Assembly: GCA_905181835.1 (NCBI GenBank)
Contig: CAJIZF010000004.1
Coordinates: forward strand, 496,001-560,000
DNA from: an uncultured Flavobacteriaceae bacterium
GTDB lineage: Bacteria > Bacteroidota > Bacteroidia > Flavobacteriales > Flavobacteriaceae
DNA: 64,000 nucleotides
Direction of reading: 5' to 3'
Position 1 is the first letter of the stretch. Each line of letters starts with the position of its first letter. The position numbers and the translations under genes are program-made. A model generated the notes under the pieces. The model searched no databases. It worked only from the letters and a program-made list of their open reading frames with translations, and was not told the origin of the DNA. This document shows, piece by piece, positions 1 through 8,721 of the stretch.

Positions 1-243
1 GTACTTCATGATTCTGTACTCGTAAAAAAACTTGAAAAAATAAATCATTCTGCAAAAATTAGACTACTATCGTTAAACCAGGAGTATTTACCAATTGAGG
101 TCAATATCAATGACATTCAGGAATTATGGCAAGTCAACAGTAAGTTAACTTTTGGTATTGATGAGCCCTCAGAAAGTAGTTTACTCAAACAACTACAGCA
201 GTCTATGGATGATTTAAAAGGACAAATTAATCGCCTACAATAA
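1..243 (+). CDS. C-terminal part of an S24/LexA-like regulator (partial)
   Basis: An open frame enters from the left edge and runs 80 codons to a TAA. It reads DSVLVKKLEKIN, then LLSLNQEYLPIEV, then IQELWQVNSKL, and ends in a polar, probably coiled-coil tail (LLKQLQQSMDDLKGQ). That order resembles the beta-rich C-terminal S24 (LexA-like) domain of flavobacterial XRE/S24 repressor-type proteins, which often sit beside waaA. The DNA-binding N-terminus lies outside the window, so a regulator role is inference. It converges on waaA with a 5-bp gap. Confidence 0.6.
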   Translation, partial: VLHDSVLVKKLEKINHSAKIRLLSLNQEYLPIEVNINDIQELWQVNSKLTFGIDEPSESSLLKQLQQSMDDLKGQINRLQ

Positions 244-248
244 GTATT

Positions 249-1496
249 TTAAATTTGTAATTGTTGTAGGTAATTTAAAATTATGTCTGTAGCACCTCTG
301 TTGTTAAAAATAAAATTTTTTGAGATCAATCCTGTTTTTTCACAAAAAGAAGCATCTGTTTTTAATTGATTAAAAATATCGATAAACTCCTGTGGAGTGG
401 CGACTGAAAACAACCCATTTAGTTCTTTTAATTTTTTTGCCTCTGGGAAATTGGTGTAATTTTCACCTATTATAATTGGAACTCCGAAGGTTGCAGCTTC
501 TAGGATATTATGCAATCCGTTAGCTCCCATTCCTATGCCGCCACCTATATAAGCTACGTCAGCATAGCTGTATACCTTAGTTAATAGTCCGACAGTGTCG
601 ATAATAAGGACTTGATAATCAGAAATTCTATATTTTTCTCTCTCAGAATACAATACCGTTTTTACTTTCAATTTTTTCCTCAAGCTTTCAATTCTTAAAT
701 TATTTACATCGTGAGGAGCGATTATAAACTTTGTATTATTTGAAAAATTATTAATATAATTAATTAAAATAGATTCATCTTTAGGCCAAGTGCTTCCACA
801 AACTAAACAAAAAAGATCTTGTTTAAATAAGGCTATAAAATCCAATTTGTTATTCATAGATAATTGATCGCTAACTCGATCAAATCGAGTATCACCACTA
901 ACGGTAACTTGCGAAATTTTTAATTGCTTCAATAAACTTTTAGAAAGTTGGTCTTGTACAAAAAAGTGACTAAAACTATTTAAAGTTCTTCTCATAAAAC
1001 CTCCATAAAATTTAAAAAAAACTTGGTCTTTTCGGAATAAACCTGAAACCAAAATTGTGGGTATATTTTTCTTTTTTAATTCAAAGAGATAGTTAGGCCA
1101 AAATTCATATTTAATGAAAATAGCCACTGATGGCTGTAACAAATTAATAAAGTTTTTTGCATTTTTTGGAGTATCTAAAGGAAGGTAAACTGTACAGTCT
1201 GCAAGTTTATCATTTTTTTTGACTTCAAAACCTGATGGAGAAAAAAAGCTGACAATGATTTTATGATCAGGAAATTCTTCTTTTGTTTTTTTTATAATAG
1301 GAACTCCTTGCTCGTATTCTCCCAAAGAGGCACAGTGAAACCATATCGTCTTATCACCCTTTTTAAGGGTGCTTTTTAATGTATTTACTACAGATTTTCT
1401 TCCTTTCACAAATAAACCCATCTTAGGACTAAAAAGCGGCGACAGCAAAATTAACTTGCTGGCTAAAAATGTAGAAAAATTATATAATAAATGCAT
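249..1496 (-). CDS. waaA: 3-deoxy-D-manno-octulosonic acid (Kdo) transferase
   Basis: A 415-residue GT-B glycosyltransferase that adds Kdo from CMP-Kdo to the lipid A precursor at the cytoplasmic face of the inner membrane. A hydrophobic N-terminal segment (about residues 2-22) is the expected membrane anchor. The family motif HCASLGEYEQG contains Glu60, the likely catalytic base. The C-terminal half holds the nucleotide-binding stretch GGGIGMGANGLHNILEA followed by PIIIGENYTNFPEA. Length is normal for the family. It is transcribed away from the DegT-type aminotransferase gene, and the start at 1496 fits the usual flavobacterial N-terminus. Confidence 0.93.
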   Translation of the reverse strand: MHLLYNFSTFLASKLILLSPLFSPKMGLFVKGRKSVVNTLKSTLKKGDKTIWFHCASLGEYEQGVPIIKKTKEEFPDHKIIVSFFSPSGFEVKKNDKLADCTVYLPLDTPKNAKNFINLLQPSVAIFIKYEFWPNYLFELKKKNIPTILVSGLFRKDQVFFKFYGGFMRRTLNSFSHFFVQDQLSKSLLKQLKISQVTVSGDTRFDRVSDQLSMNNKLDFIALFKQDLFCLVCGSTWPKDESILINYINNFSNNTKFIIAPHDVNNLRIESLRKKLKVKTVLYSEREKYRISDYQVLIIDTVGLLTKVYSYADVAYIGGGIGMGANGLHNILEAATFGVPIIIGENYTNFPEAKKLKELNGLFSVATPQEFIDIFNQLKTDASFCEKTGLISKNFIFNNRGATDIILNYLQQLQI

Positions 1497-1541
1497 CGAT
1501 AATTACTGTACAGCTAAAATACGTTTCTTTAAGGAATTAGA

Positions 1542-1572
1542 TTGTATGCCGATTTCAAATTTTGTAATTTTG
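1542..1572 (+). promoter_or_regulatory. Bacteroidota-type promoter for the aminotransferase-galE pair
   Basis: TTG at 1542-1544, a 20-bp spacer, then TAATTTTG at 1565-1572. This matches the Bacteroidota primary sigma consensus (TTG, about 19-21 bp, TAnnTTTG). The ATG of the downstream gene lies 58 bp further on. Confidence 0.6.
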
Positions 1573-1630
1573 CTCTAAATATTTTAGAAAGCTTTGCATT
1601 TTTAAATAATTATCTGACTTACTAGAAAAA

Positions 1631-2791
1631 ATGAAAAAGATACAAATGGTTGACCTCAAAGGTCAGTATAGTGGAATAAAAGAACAAGTTGATAGTTCTA
1701 TTTTAAATGTAATCGAATCTGCAGCGTTTATAAACGGTCCTGAAGTTCACGGATTCCAGAAAGAATTGGAAGACTATTTAGGGGTTAAAAATGTTATCCC
1801 TTGTGCAAATGGTACCGATGCATTACAAATAGCTATGATGGGATTAGGCCTAAAGCCTGGAGATGAAGTGATTACAGCAGATTTTACTTTTGCTGCAACG
1901 GTAGAAGTCATTGCTTTATTGGGGTTAACCCCAGTTCTAGTAGATGTAGATCCAGTAAGCTTTAATATTGACACAAGTGCAATTAAAAGAGCAATTACTC
2001 CAAAAACTAGGGCAATTGTACCGGTTCATTTATTTGGTTTAGCTGCAAATATGGATGAGATTATGGATATTGCTAATGCTCATAACTTATTTGTAATTGA
2101 GGATAATGCTCAAGGAATAGGTGGTGTTTACACGTCCAAAGATGGAACTAAAAAGAAAACTGGAACTATTGGGCATATAGCTTCAACCTCTTTTTTTCCT
2201 TCTAAAAACCTTGGTTGTTATGGTGATGGTGGAGCAATATTTACAAATGATGACGATTTGGCTCATACGATTAGAGGAATAGTGAATCACGGAATGTATC
2301 AAAGGTATCATCACGATGTAGTTGGTGTAAACTCCCGATTAGATTCAATTCAAGCAGCAGTTTTGCGAGCAAAACTCCCAAAATTAGATGCTTATAATCA
2401 GGCACGACTCGAAGCAGCTATTAAATACAACAAAGCTTTTTCTGGAATAGCAAATATTATAACTCCTAGTTATGGTTGTGAACACTGTTCCTGCGATATG
2501 AAGAATTGTGACTGTCATGTTTTTCATCAATATACCTTAAAAGTTATCAATATTAATCGAGATGCACTGGTAGCCCATTTAAACGAAAAAGGAATCCCCT
2601 GTGGAGTTTATTATCCTATTCCATTACATCTTCAAAAAGCTTATGCAGACGAGCGTTATAATGAGAAAAATTTTAAAGTAACGAATCAGTTAGTAAAAGA
2701 AGTAATTTCTTTACCGATGCATACCGAATTAGATAACGAACAAATTGAGTTTATTACGAAAACCGTGATTGATTTTATAAAAAACAATTAA
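1631..2791 (+). CDS. DegT/DnrJ/EryC1/StrS-family sugar aminotransferase
   Basis: A 386-residue PLP-dependent aminotransferase (fold type I) of the family that transfers an amino group to keto-sugar nucleotides for surface polysaccharides. The N-terminus has the substrate/PLP stretch CANGTDALQIAMMGLGLKPG, then EDNAQGIGG (PLP-contacting Asp and Gln), and the internal aldimine lysine Lys192 in SFFPSKNLGCYGDGG. Residues 283-295 form an unusual Cys-rich loop (Cys283, 286, 288, 293, 295) just before the conserved HVFHQYTLKV strand. The exact sugar substrate cannot be told. galE follows after 1 bp, so the two are almost certainly co-transcribed. Confidence 0.88.
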   Translation: MKKIQMVDLKGQYSGIKEQVDSSILNVIESAAFINGPEVHGFQKELEDYLGVKNVIPCANGTDALQIAMMGLGLKPGDEVITADFTFAATVEVIALLGLTPVLVDVDPVSFNIDTSAIKRAITPKTRAIVPVHLFGLAANMDEIMDIANAHNLFVIEDNAQGIGGVYTSKDGTKKKTGTIGHIASTSFFPSKNLGCYGDGGAIFTNDDDLAHTIRGIVNHGMYQRYHHDVVGVNSRLDSIQAAVLRAKLPKLDAYNQARLEAAIKYNKAFSGIANIITPSYGCEHCSCDMKNCDCHVFHQYTLKVININRDALVAHLNEKGIPCGVYYPIPLHLQKAYADERYNEKNFKVTNQLVKEVISLPMHTELDNEQIEFITKTVIDFIKNN

Positions 2792-2792
2792 T

Positions 2793-3815
2793 ATGAAAAA
2801 AGTTTTAGTGACAGGTGGCTTGGGTTACATAGGTTCTCATACTGTTGTGGAACTTCAAAATGCAGGGTTTGAAGTAGTGATTATTGATAATTTGTCAAAT
2901 TCTTCTTTGGAAGTCTTGGATGGAATAATTCAAATTACAGGAAAAACCCCTCTATTTGAAAAAATTGATTTGCGTCAAAAAAGCGAAGTCATTCAATTTT
3001 TTGAAAAGCACCAAGATATTTCAGGAATTATTCATTTTGCTGCTAGTAAAGCGGTAGGAGAGAGTGTTGAAAATCCATTATTATATTACGAAAACAATCT
3101 AACTACATTAATTTATTTGTTGCAAGCGTGTAATAACTATACTATTGAAAACTTTATTTTCAGTTCTTCGTGTACGGTTTATGGAGAACCAGACAAACTA
3201 CCAATAAATGAGAGCGCTCCTATCAAAAAAGCGACTTCACCCTATGGAAATACTAAACAGATAAGTGAAGAAATCTTGAATGATTTCTGTAAAGTATCCA
3301 ATTTAAAATCGATTGCACTTAGGTATTTTAACCCAATTGGAGCTCACGATTCATCTAAAATAGGCGAATTACCTTTGGGAACTCCCCAAAATTTAGTTCC
3401 ATTCATAACACAGACAGCTGCTGGATTAAGAGATCAGTTATCTGTTTTTGGGGATGATTATCCAACAGAGGACGGAAGTTGTATCCGAGACTATATCCAT
3501 GTGGTTGATTTAGCAAAAGCACATGTAGTTGCTTTAGAACGTTTATTAAAAAATAGAAATTCTAACCAATTTGAAACGTTTAATATTGGAACCGGCAAGG
3601 GAAGTTCTGTTTTAGAAGTAGTAAATGCTTTTGAAAAAATCACCCAACAAAAATTAAACTATAAAATTGTAGATAGGCGTGTAGGGGATGTTATTTCTGT
3701 TTATGCAGATACTAAAAAAGCAAATGAAGTTCTAGGTTGGAAAGCTGAAAATTCTATGGAAGACTCTTTACTTTCCTCGTGGAATTGGGAGAAAAAAGTA
3801 AGAAATATTAAATAG
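2793..3815 (+). CDS. galE: UDP-glucose 4-epimerase
   Basis: A 340-residue extended SDR epimerase that interconverts UDP-glucose and UDP-galactose (or the N-acetyl forms). The NAD-binding motif GGLGYIGSH is at the N-terminus, SSSCTVYGEP carries the catalytic Ser/Thr region, and SPYGNTKQ gives the YxxxK pair. The motifs ALRYFNPIGAH and EDGSCIRDYIHVVDLA are typical of GalE. It lies 1 bp downstream of the aminotransferase gene and supports a nucleotide-sugar role for the pair. Its last 8 bp overlap, tail to tail, the end of fabD. Confidence 0.93.
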   Translation: MKKVLVTGGLGYIGSHTVVELQNAGFEVVIIDNLSNSSLEVLDGIIQITGKTPLFEKIDLRQKSEVIQFFEKHQDISGIIHFAASKAVGESVENPLLYYENNLTTLIYLLQACNNYTIENFIFSSSCTVYGEPDKLPINESAPIKKATSPYGNTKQISEEILNDFCKVSNLKSIALRYFNPIGAHDSSKIGELPLGTPQNLVPFITQTAAGLRDQLSVFGDDYPTEDGSCIRDYIHVVDLAKAHVVALERLLKNRNSNQFETFNIGTGKGSSVLEVVNAFEKITQQKLNYKIVDRRVGDVISVYADTKKANEVLGWKAENSMEDSLLSSWNWEKKVRNIK

Positions 3816-4689
3816 CAGCTTTTTCTGTTGCTACATTTCTGTCGATTTTTTTCATTAAGCCTTGTAAGACGTTGCCTGGACCAACTTCAACAAAATTTGT
3901 AGCTCCATCATTAATCATTTGTTGCATGCTCTGTGTCCATTTAACGGGAGCTGTTAATTGCGATACTAAGTTTTTCTTAATAATAGCTGGATCTTTAGTA
4001 GCGATAGTACTTACATTTTGATAAATAGGACATTTAGGAATCGAGAATTTTGTATTTTCAATAGCCAAAGCTAATTCCTCTCTAGCAGGTTCCATTAACG
4101 GGCTGTGGAAAGCACCTCCAACGGGTAAAACTAGTGCTCTTCTGGCACCAGCTTCCTTCATCGCTTCACAAGCCTGATTGATAGCGTTCACTTCACCAGA
4201 TATAACTAATTGCCCAGGACAGTTATAGTTTGCAGCGACAACAATTCCGGGAGTATTAGCACATATTTTTTCTACAATAGCATCTTCTAAACTTAATACA
4301 GCAGCCATTGTTGACGGCTTAAGTTCACACGCTTTTTGCATCGCTTGTGCTCTTTTAGATACTAAAAGTAATCCGTCTTTAAAAGCCAATGTTTTATTGG
4401 CAACTAAAGCAGAAATTTCTCCCAAAGAATGCCCCGCTACCATATCTGGTTGAAAAGATTTGTCTAGCACTATTGCTAATATAGTTGAATGCAAAAAAAT
4501 TGCCGGTTGAGTCACCTTAGTTTCTTTTAATTCTTCTGGAGTCCCTTCAAACATGATTTTCGTGATATCAAAGCCTAATAATTCATTAGCTTCTTCAAAT
4601 AATTTTTTAGCTTTTGATGAATTCTCGAAAAGATCCAATCCCATTCCTGTAAATTGCGCTCCTTGTCCAGGAAAAATATATGCTTTCAT
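3808..4689 (-). CDS. fabD: malonyl-CoA:ACP transacylase
   Basis: A 293-residue acyltransferase that loads malonyl groups onto acyl carrier protein for fatty acid synthesis in the cytoplasm. The N-terminal FPGQGAQFTGMG glycine-rich loop, the nucleophile Ser88 in AGHSLGE, the GAFHSPLM histidine motif and the C-terminal VEVGPGNVL stretch are all in place. The length is normal. It is monocistronic here, ending tail to tail against galE. A TATTTTTG box lies 42 bp upstream of the start on the minus strand. Confidence 0.95.
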   Translation of the reverse strand: MKAYIFPGQGAQFTGMGLDLFENSSKAKKLFEEANELLGFDITKIMFEGTPEELKETKVTQPAIFLHSTILAIVLDKSFQPDMVAGHSLGEISALVANKTLAFKDGLLLVSKRAQAMQKACELKPSTMAAVLSLEDAIVEKICANTPGIVVAANYNCPGQLVISGEVNAINQACEAMKEAGARRALVLPVGGAFHSPLMEPAREELALAIENTKFSIPKCPIYQNVSTIATKDPAIIKKNLVSQLTAPVKWTQSMQQMINDGATNFVEVGPGNVLQGLMKKIDRNVATEKAAI

Positions 4690-4730
4690 AATTGTGATTT
4701 TTTCTTCTATTGTTAGTATCTGTAAGCGTA

Positions 4731-4738
4731 CAAAAATA
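4731..4738 (-). promoter_or_regulatory. -7 box of the fabD promoter
   Basis: Read on the minus strand this is TATTTTTG, a perfect TAnnTTTG, 42 bp before the fabD ATG. No convincing -33 TTG is seen at the proper distance. The motif is easy to meet by chance in such AT-rich DNA. Confidence 0.4.
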
Positions 4739-4768
4739 AATTTTTAATTGGATATAAATTTAATTGAA

Positions 4769-5251
4769 TTAATTTCTGACGAAGGTTTGAAATGAAAAAT
4801 CAAATTGATGTTTATCATCTTTTAAGTGATGTTCCTCTTTTACTAACTTCCACTCATCTTTAGGAATTTCAGGAAAAAAAGTATCTGCCTCGAAAGAACT
4901 ATAAACTCTAGTTAATTCGATTTTATCAGCAACGTCCATTCCAATTTTATAAATTTCTCCGCCCCCAATTATAAAAGGTTGATCATCGTTACTAACAAGA
5001 TTTAAAGCTTCTTTCATAGAGTGAACTACAATAACACCTTCTGCTTGATAGGATGCATTACGAGTTATTATGATGTGAATTCTGTTTGGGAGTGGTTTTG
5101 GAAAGGATTCAAATGTCTTTCTTCCCATGATTATATGATGGTTAGTAGTTAGTTCTTTAAATCGCTTAAAATCAATTGGTAAATGCCAAACTAAGTCGTT
5201 ATCCTTACCTAGTTCATTATTAATTCCAGCGGCAGCTATTAAGGTTATCAT
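4769..5251 (-). CDS. folA: dihydrofolate reductase
   Basis: A 160-residue enzyme that reduces dihydrofolate to tetrahydrofolate with NADPH. Recognisable are the N-terminal LIAAAGINNELGKDNDLVWHLPIDFKRF region (shown by its core NDLVWHLP with the Asp of the active site just downstream), IIMGRKTFESF, and the late FIIGGGEIY cofactor-binding turn. Length is normal. It lies 70 bp downstream of thyA in the same direction. This is the usual functional pairing, because thymidylate synthase produces the dihydrofolate that this enzyme recycles. Confidence 0.95.
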   Translation of the reverse strand: MITLIAAAGINNELGKDNDLVWHLPIDFKRFKELTTNHHIIMGRKTFESFPKPLPNRIHIIITRNASYQAEGVIVVHSMKEALNLVSNDDQPFIIGGGEIYKIGMDVADKIELTRVYSSFEADTFFPEIPKDEWKLVKEEHHLKDDKHQFDFSFQTFVRN

Positions 5252-5321
5252 AAATTTTTTATTCGTAACACTGTTTTATTCTGGTTTAAATCTTTGAGTA
5301 TTGGGGTTTCACTTTTTACTT

Positions 5322-6146
5322 TTATATGGCTACGGCTCCTTTGATATGAGGGTGGTGCTCATAACCTTCCAAAGTAAAATCGTCAAAAGTAAAATCAAAA
5401 ATATTTTTAATTTTTGGATTTAAAATCATTTTGGGTAATGGCTTTGGGTCTCGAGATAGCTGAAGTTCTATTTGCTCTTGATGATTGCTGTAGATATGTG
5501 CATCTCCAAAAGTATGAATAAAATCTCCTACTTCTAATTCACAAGCTTGCGCCATCATCATGGTAAATAGGGCATACGAAGCTATATTGAAAGGAACTCC
5601 TAGAAAAATATCAGCACTTCGTTGATAAAGCTGACATGATAATTTACCATCGGCTACATAAAACTGAAAAAATGCATGACAAGGCGGTAATGCAGCTTTC
5701 CCATTAACAACATTTTCTGAAAATGATTTACTAGTATCAGGCAAAACACTTGGGTTCCAAGCAGAAACTAGCATCCTTCTACTGTCTGGATTATTTTTAA
5801 GTGTTTCGATAATTTCACTGATTTGATCAATTTCATCTCCGTTCCAATTACGCCATTGATAGCCATAAACAGGCCCTAAGTCTCCATTTTCATCGGCCCA
5901 CTCATTCCATATTCGAACACCGTTTTCTTGAAGATATTTTATATTGGTATCTCCTTTTAAAAACCACAACAATTCATGAACAATAGATTTTAAATGAAGT
6001 TTTTTAGTGGTAACCATTGGGAACCCTTTACTTAAATCAAACCGCATTTGATAACCGAAAACACTCTTTGTTCCAGTTCCTGTTCGATCTTTTTTTACAG
6101 TTCCATTTTCGAGGACATGCTTAATAAGCTCGTGATATTGTACCAT
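5322..6146 (-). CDS. thyA: thymidylate synthase
   Basis: Converts dUMP and methylene-tetrahydrofolate to dTMP and dihydrofolate. Family hallmarks are [19 protein letters not shown] near the N-terminus, the nucleophilic cysteine in [13 protein letters not shown], and the [16 protein letters not shown] segment. I chose the ATG at 6146 (274 residues, [15 protein letters not shown]) because it matches the usual family N-terminus; an in-frame ATG at 6179 would add 11 unconserved residues. folA follows in the same direction. Confidence 0.95.
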   Translation of the reverse strand: MVQYHELIKHVLENGTVKKDRTGTGTKSVFGYQMRFDLSKGFPMVTTKKLHLKSIVHELLWFLKGDTNIKYLQENGVRIWNEWADENGDLGPVYGYQWRNWNGDEIDQISEIIETLKNNPDSRRMLVSAWNPSVLPDTSKSFSENVVNGKAALPPCHAFFQFYVADGKLSCQLYQRSADIFLGVPFNIASYALFTMMMAQACELEVGDFIHTFGDAHIYSNHQEQIELQLSRDPKPLPKMILNPKIKNIFDFTFDDFTLEGYEHHPHIKGAVAI

Positions 6147-6281
6147 AGATAATTTTTCTAAAAAATAAATATTATTCAAACAACTCTGCTGATAAAAATA
6201 AATAAAGCCATGATTTATTATTTCTATTAGTATTTATTATTATAAAAAGTTATTAACTAGAATAATTTAGGAAATAGAGTC

Positions 6282-8006
6282 TTACCCAATAATCATACCT
6301 GCAATGGTTGCAGAAATTAATGATGCGATACTACCTCCAATTAGCGCTTTCATTCCAAATTTAGATAAAGTTTTTCGCTGCCCTGGTGCTAAAGATCCAA
6401 TTCCGCCAATTTGAATTCCAATGGATGCAAAATTAGCAAATCCACAGAGCATATAAGTGGCCATTATGATTGATTTTTGATAAGTTAAATGAGTAGCGTT
6501 TGCAGTATTTTTTAAATCAGCTAATTGAATATAACCCACGAATTCACTCGCTGCTAATTTAATTCCTAATAGTTGTCCCATCATCATCATATCTTCTTTT
6601 GCAACTCCAATTAACCACATGAGCGGTGCGAAAACAGTTCCTAAAATCGCTTCCAATGAAAGTTCAGAATAGGAAGAATTTGCAGAAACCCAGTCATTTA
6701 AAGAGGTCCAATCACCTAACCAACCTAAAATTCCGTTGAACATCGCTATAAATGCAACAAATACCAACAACATAGCTCCAACATTTACTGCTAAACGTAA
6801 GCCCTCTGTAGTCCCATTGGCAATTGCATCTAGTACATTAGTACCTATTTTTTCAACGGAGACGTCTACAGTTGTATTGATTTTTTCTGTTTGAGGGTAT
6901 AATATTTTTGATATGACGATAGCTCCTGGAGCTGCCATCACAGAAGCTGCTAGTAAATGTTTAGCAAATAACAATCTGAGCGCAGGATCATCACCACCTA
7001 AAAAACCAATATAGGCAGCTAAAACAGCACCAGCTACAGTAGCCATACCCCCAATCATAACTAGAAGCATTTCAGATTTATTCATTTTTTCTAAATAAGC
7101 CTTTATTAAAAGAGGCGCTTCGGTCTGACCAAGAAATACGTTTCCAGCGACACTTAAACTTTCAGCACCGGATATTTTTAATAATTTAGATAACATCCAG
7201 CCAAATGCTTTTACTAATTTTTGAATTATTCCTAAATAAAACAGTACCGATGTTAGCGCTGAGAAAAATATAATAGTCGGTAAAACTTGGAAGGCAAAAA
7301 TAAATCCAAATGTATCCATATCTACTACTAAGCCTTCAAATAAAAACTTACTACCAGCTTTTGTAAAATCTAAAATACTTACAAATATTTTTCCGACCCC
7401 TTCAAAAGCATTTTGAACAAAAGATACTTTTAAGACGCCGATCGCTATTATTAATTGAAACCCTAGACCAATTCCTACAGTTTTCCAATTAATCGCTTTC
7501 CTGTTACTACTAAATAAAAAAGAAATAAACAACAAGGAAAACATCCCTAAGACACCTTTCCAAAGACTTGTAAAAGTAATTCCTTGACTTGGAACAATAC
7601 CCGAAGGTTTATTGTTTTTAGTTGTTGTTAGTAACACTTCCTCTGTTGTATCATTATTCGCATAAAATTTATAATAAACTTCCTTTTCTTTAAAAACTAA
7701 AGTAGAATCAGTAAATTCTGTAATTTTATATCTTCTAATAGTGTCGTTAGGTAGTGTATAATAAAATACCAGTAGGTTATTCTGAAATATTAGATCTCCC
7801 TCCGCTTTTAAGTTGTTTTTAGACTCGATTTGATAGGAAAAAGAACTTTCGGATATATTAAGATAATCAGTTTCTTTATTGATGTTCGTGATTGCTATTC
7901 CTTTTGAATTTTCAATACTTGAAAATTGCCATTTTTTTTCTAAATCTTGTCCAAATGATAAAAAAGGAACCAATAATAATACTAGAACTAATAAATTCTT
8001 TTGCAT
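6282..8006 (-). CDS. CNT-family (NupC-like) nucleoside transporter with extracytoplasmic N-terminal domain
   Basis: A 574-residue protein in two parts. Residues 1-19 are a signal peptide (LVLVLLLVPFLSFGQ), followed by about 125 residues of beta-rich soluble domain of unknown role. From about residue 150 it is a concentrative nucleoside transporter with many membrane helices. Diagnostic segments are GNVFLGQTEAPLLIKAYL, then GGMATVAGAVLAAYIGF and the C-terminal ICGFANFASIGIQIGG-like stretch (here LCGFANFASIGIQIGG). It should import nucleosides with Na+ or H+. It starts 6 bp after the bifunctional-nuclease gene, so they form an operon. Confidence 0.88.
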   Translation of the reverse strand: MQKNLLVLVLLLVPFLSFGQDLEKKWQFSSIENSKGIAITNINKETDYLNISESSFSYQIESKNNLKAEGDLIFQNNLLVFYYTLPNDTIRRYKITEFTDSTLVFKEKEVYYKFYANNDTTEEVLLTTTKNNKPSGIVPSQGITFTSLWKGVLGMFSLLFISFLFSSNRKAINWKTVGIGLGFQLIIAIGVLKVSFVQNAFEGVGKIFVSILDFTKAGSKFLFEGLVVDMDTFGFIFAFQVLPTIIFFSALTSVLFYLGIIQKLVKAFGWMLSKLLKISGAESLSVAGNVFLGQTEAPLLIKAYLEKMNKSEMLLVMIGGMATVAGAVLAAYIGFLGGDDPALRLLFAKHLLAASVMAAPGAIVISKILYPQTEKINTTVDVSVEKIGTNVLDAIANGTTEGLRLAVNVGAMLLVFVAFIAMFNGILGWLGDWTSLNDWVSANSSYSELSLEAILGTVFAPLMWLIGVAKEDMMMMGQLLGIKLAASEFVGYIQLADLKNTANATHLTYQKSIIMATYMLCGFANFASIGIQIGGIGSLAPGQRKTLSKFGMKALIGGSIASLISATIAGMIIG

Positions 8007-8012
8007 AGGATA

Positions 8013-8633
8013 TTATTTTCTTTTTGAAATTTCGTCTCTAATATTGACTGCTTTTTCATATTCTTCGTTATTGACTGCCTCCGTCAATAATTTCTTTAAC
8101 TTTTTCAAGGAGTGTTTACTGAAATCGTTTTCGGATAGATCTTCTTTTTGTTTTTCTCCAATTAAGATTTGTTCGCTGACTATTTCTATTTTTTTTGAGG
8201 TAGTAGTTTTCTTGGTAGCGGTTTCTGTATGAATTCCTGCCTTATCTAAAATATTTTTGTAGGTAAAAATAGGAGCATTAAATCGCAGAGCTAACGCGAT
8301 AGCATCACTTGTTCTTGCGTCAATTATTTCTTCAATTTTTTCTCGCTCACAAATAATACTCGAATAAAATACTCCATCTAATAATTTATGTATGATGACT
8401 TGTTTAACAACAATCTCATATCTTGTTGCAAAAGTTTTAAAAAGATCATGGGTAAGAGGTCTTGGAGGCATGATTTCTTTTTCAAGTGCTATTGCAATAG
8501 ATTGTGCCTCAAAAGCACCTATCACTATTGGTAATTTTCGATCTCCATTTTCCTCGCTCAAAATCAACGCATAAGCGCCATTTTGTGTTTGACTATATGA
8601 TATTCCTTTTATAGTAAGTCTTACTAAACTCAT
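8013..8633 (-). CDS. bifunctional nuclease family protein (DUF151) with C-terminal UVR motif
   Basis: A 206-residue protein. Residues 1-130 match the bifunctional nuclease (BFN/DUF151) domain: LPIVIGAFEAQSIAIALE, then RPLTHDLFKTFA and DARTSDAIALALRFNAPIF. A low-complexity linker follows. Residues 170-206 look like a UVR motif (LLTEAVNNEEYEKAVNIRD), as found in UvrB/UvrC partners. Homologous domains are reported to act on RNA and DNA; the physiological role in Bacteroidota is not settled. It is the first gene of a two-gene unit with the nucleoside transporter, which hints at nucleotide salvage. Confidence 0.85.
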   Translation of the reverse strand: MSLVRLTIKGISYSQTQNGAYALILSEENGDRKLPIVIGAFEAQSIAIALEKEIMPPRPLTHDLFKTFATRYEIVVKQVIIHKLLDGVFYSSIICEREKIEEIIDARTSDAIALALRFNAPIFTYKNILDKAGIHTETATKKTTTSKKIEIVSEQILIGEKQKEDLSENDFSKHSLKKLKKLLTEAVNNEEYEKAVNIRDEISKRK

Positions 8634-8645
8634 TGAATAATGTTC

Positions 8646-8691
8646 AAAAAAAAACTGTTTAATTTTATGGACTTCCCTAAAATTAAACAGT
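8646..8691 (-). terminator. Rho-independent terminator of etfB-etfA
   Basis: Perfect 14-bp inverted repeat (8654-8667 with 8678-8691, arms ACTGTTTAATTTTA) around a 10-base loop. Read on the minus strand it is followed directly by a run of T (8646-8653). It lies 30 bp past the etfA stop and before the DUF151 gene. Confidence 0.85.
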
Positions 8692-8721
8692 CCCTTTATT
8701 CAGGCACAAATTAATAAAAAA

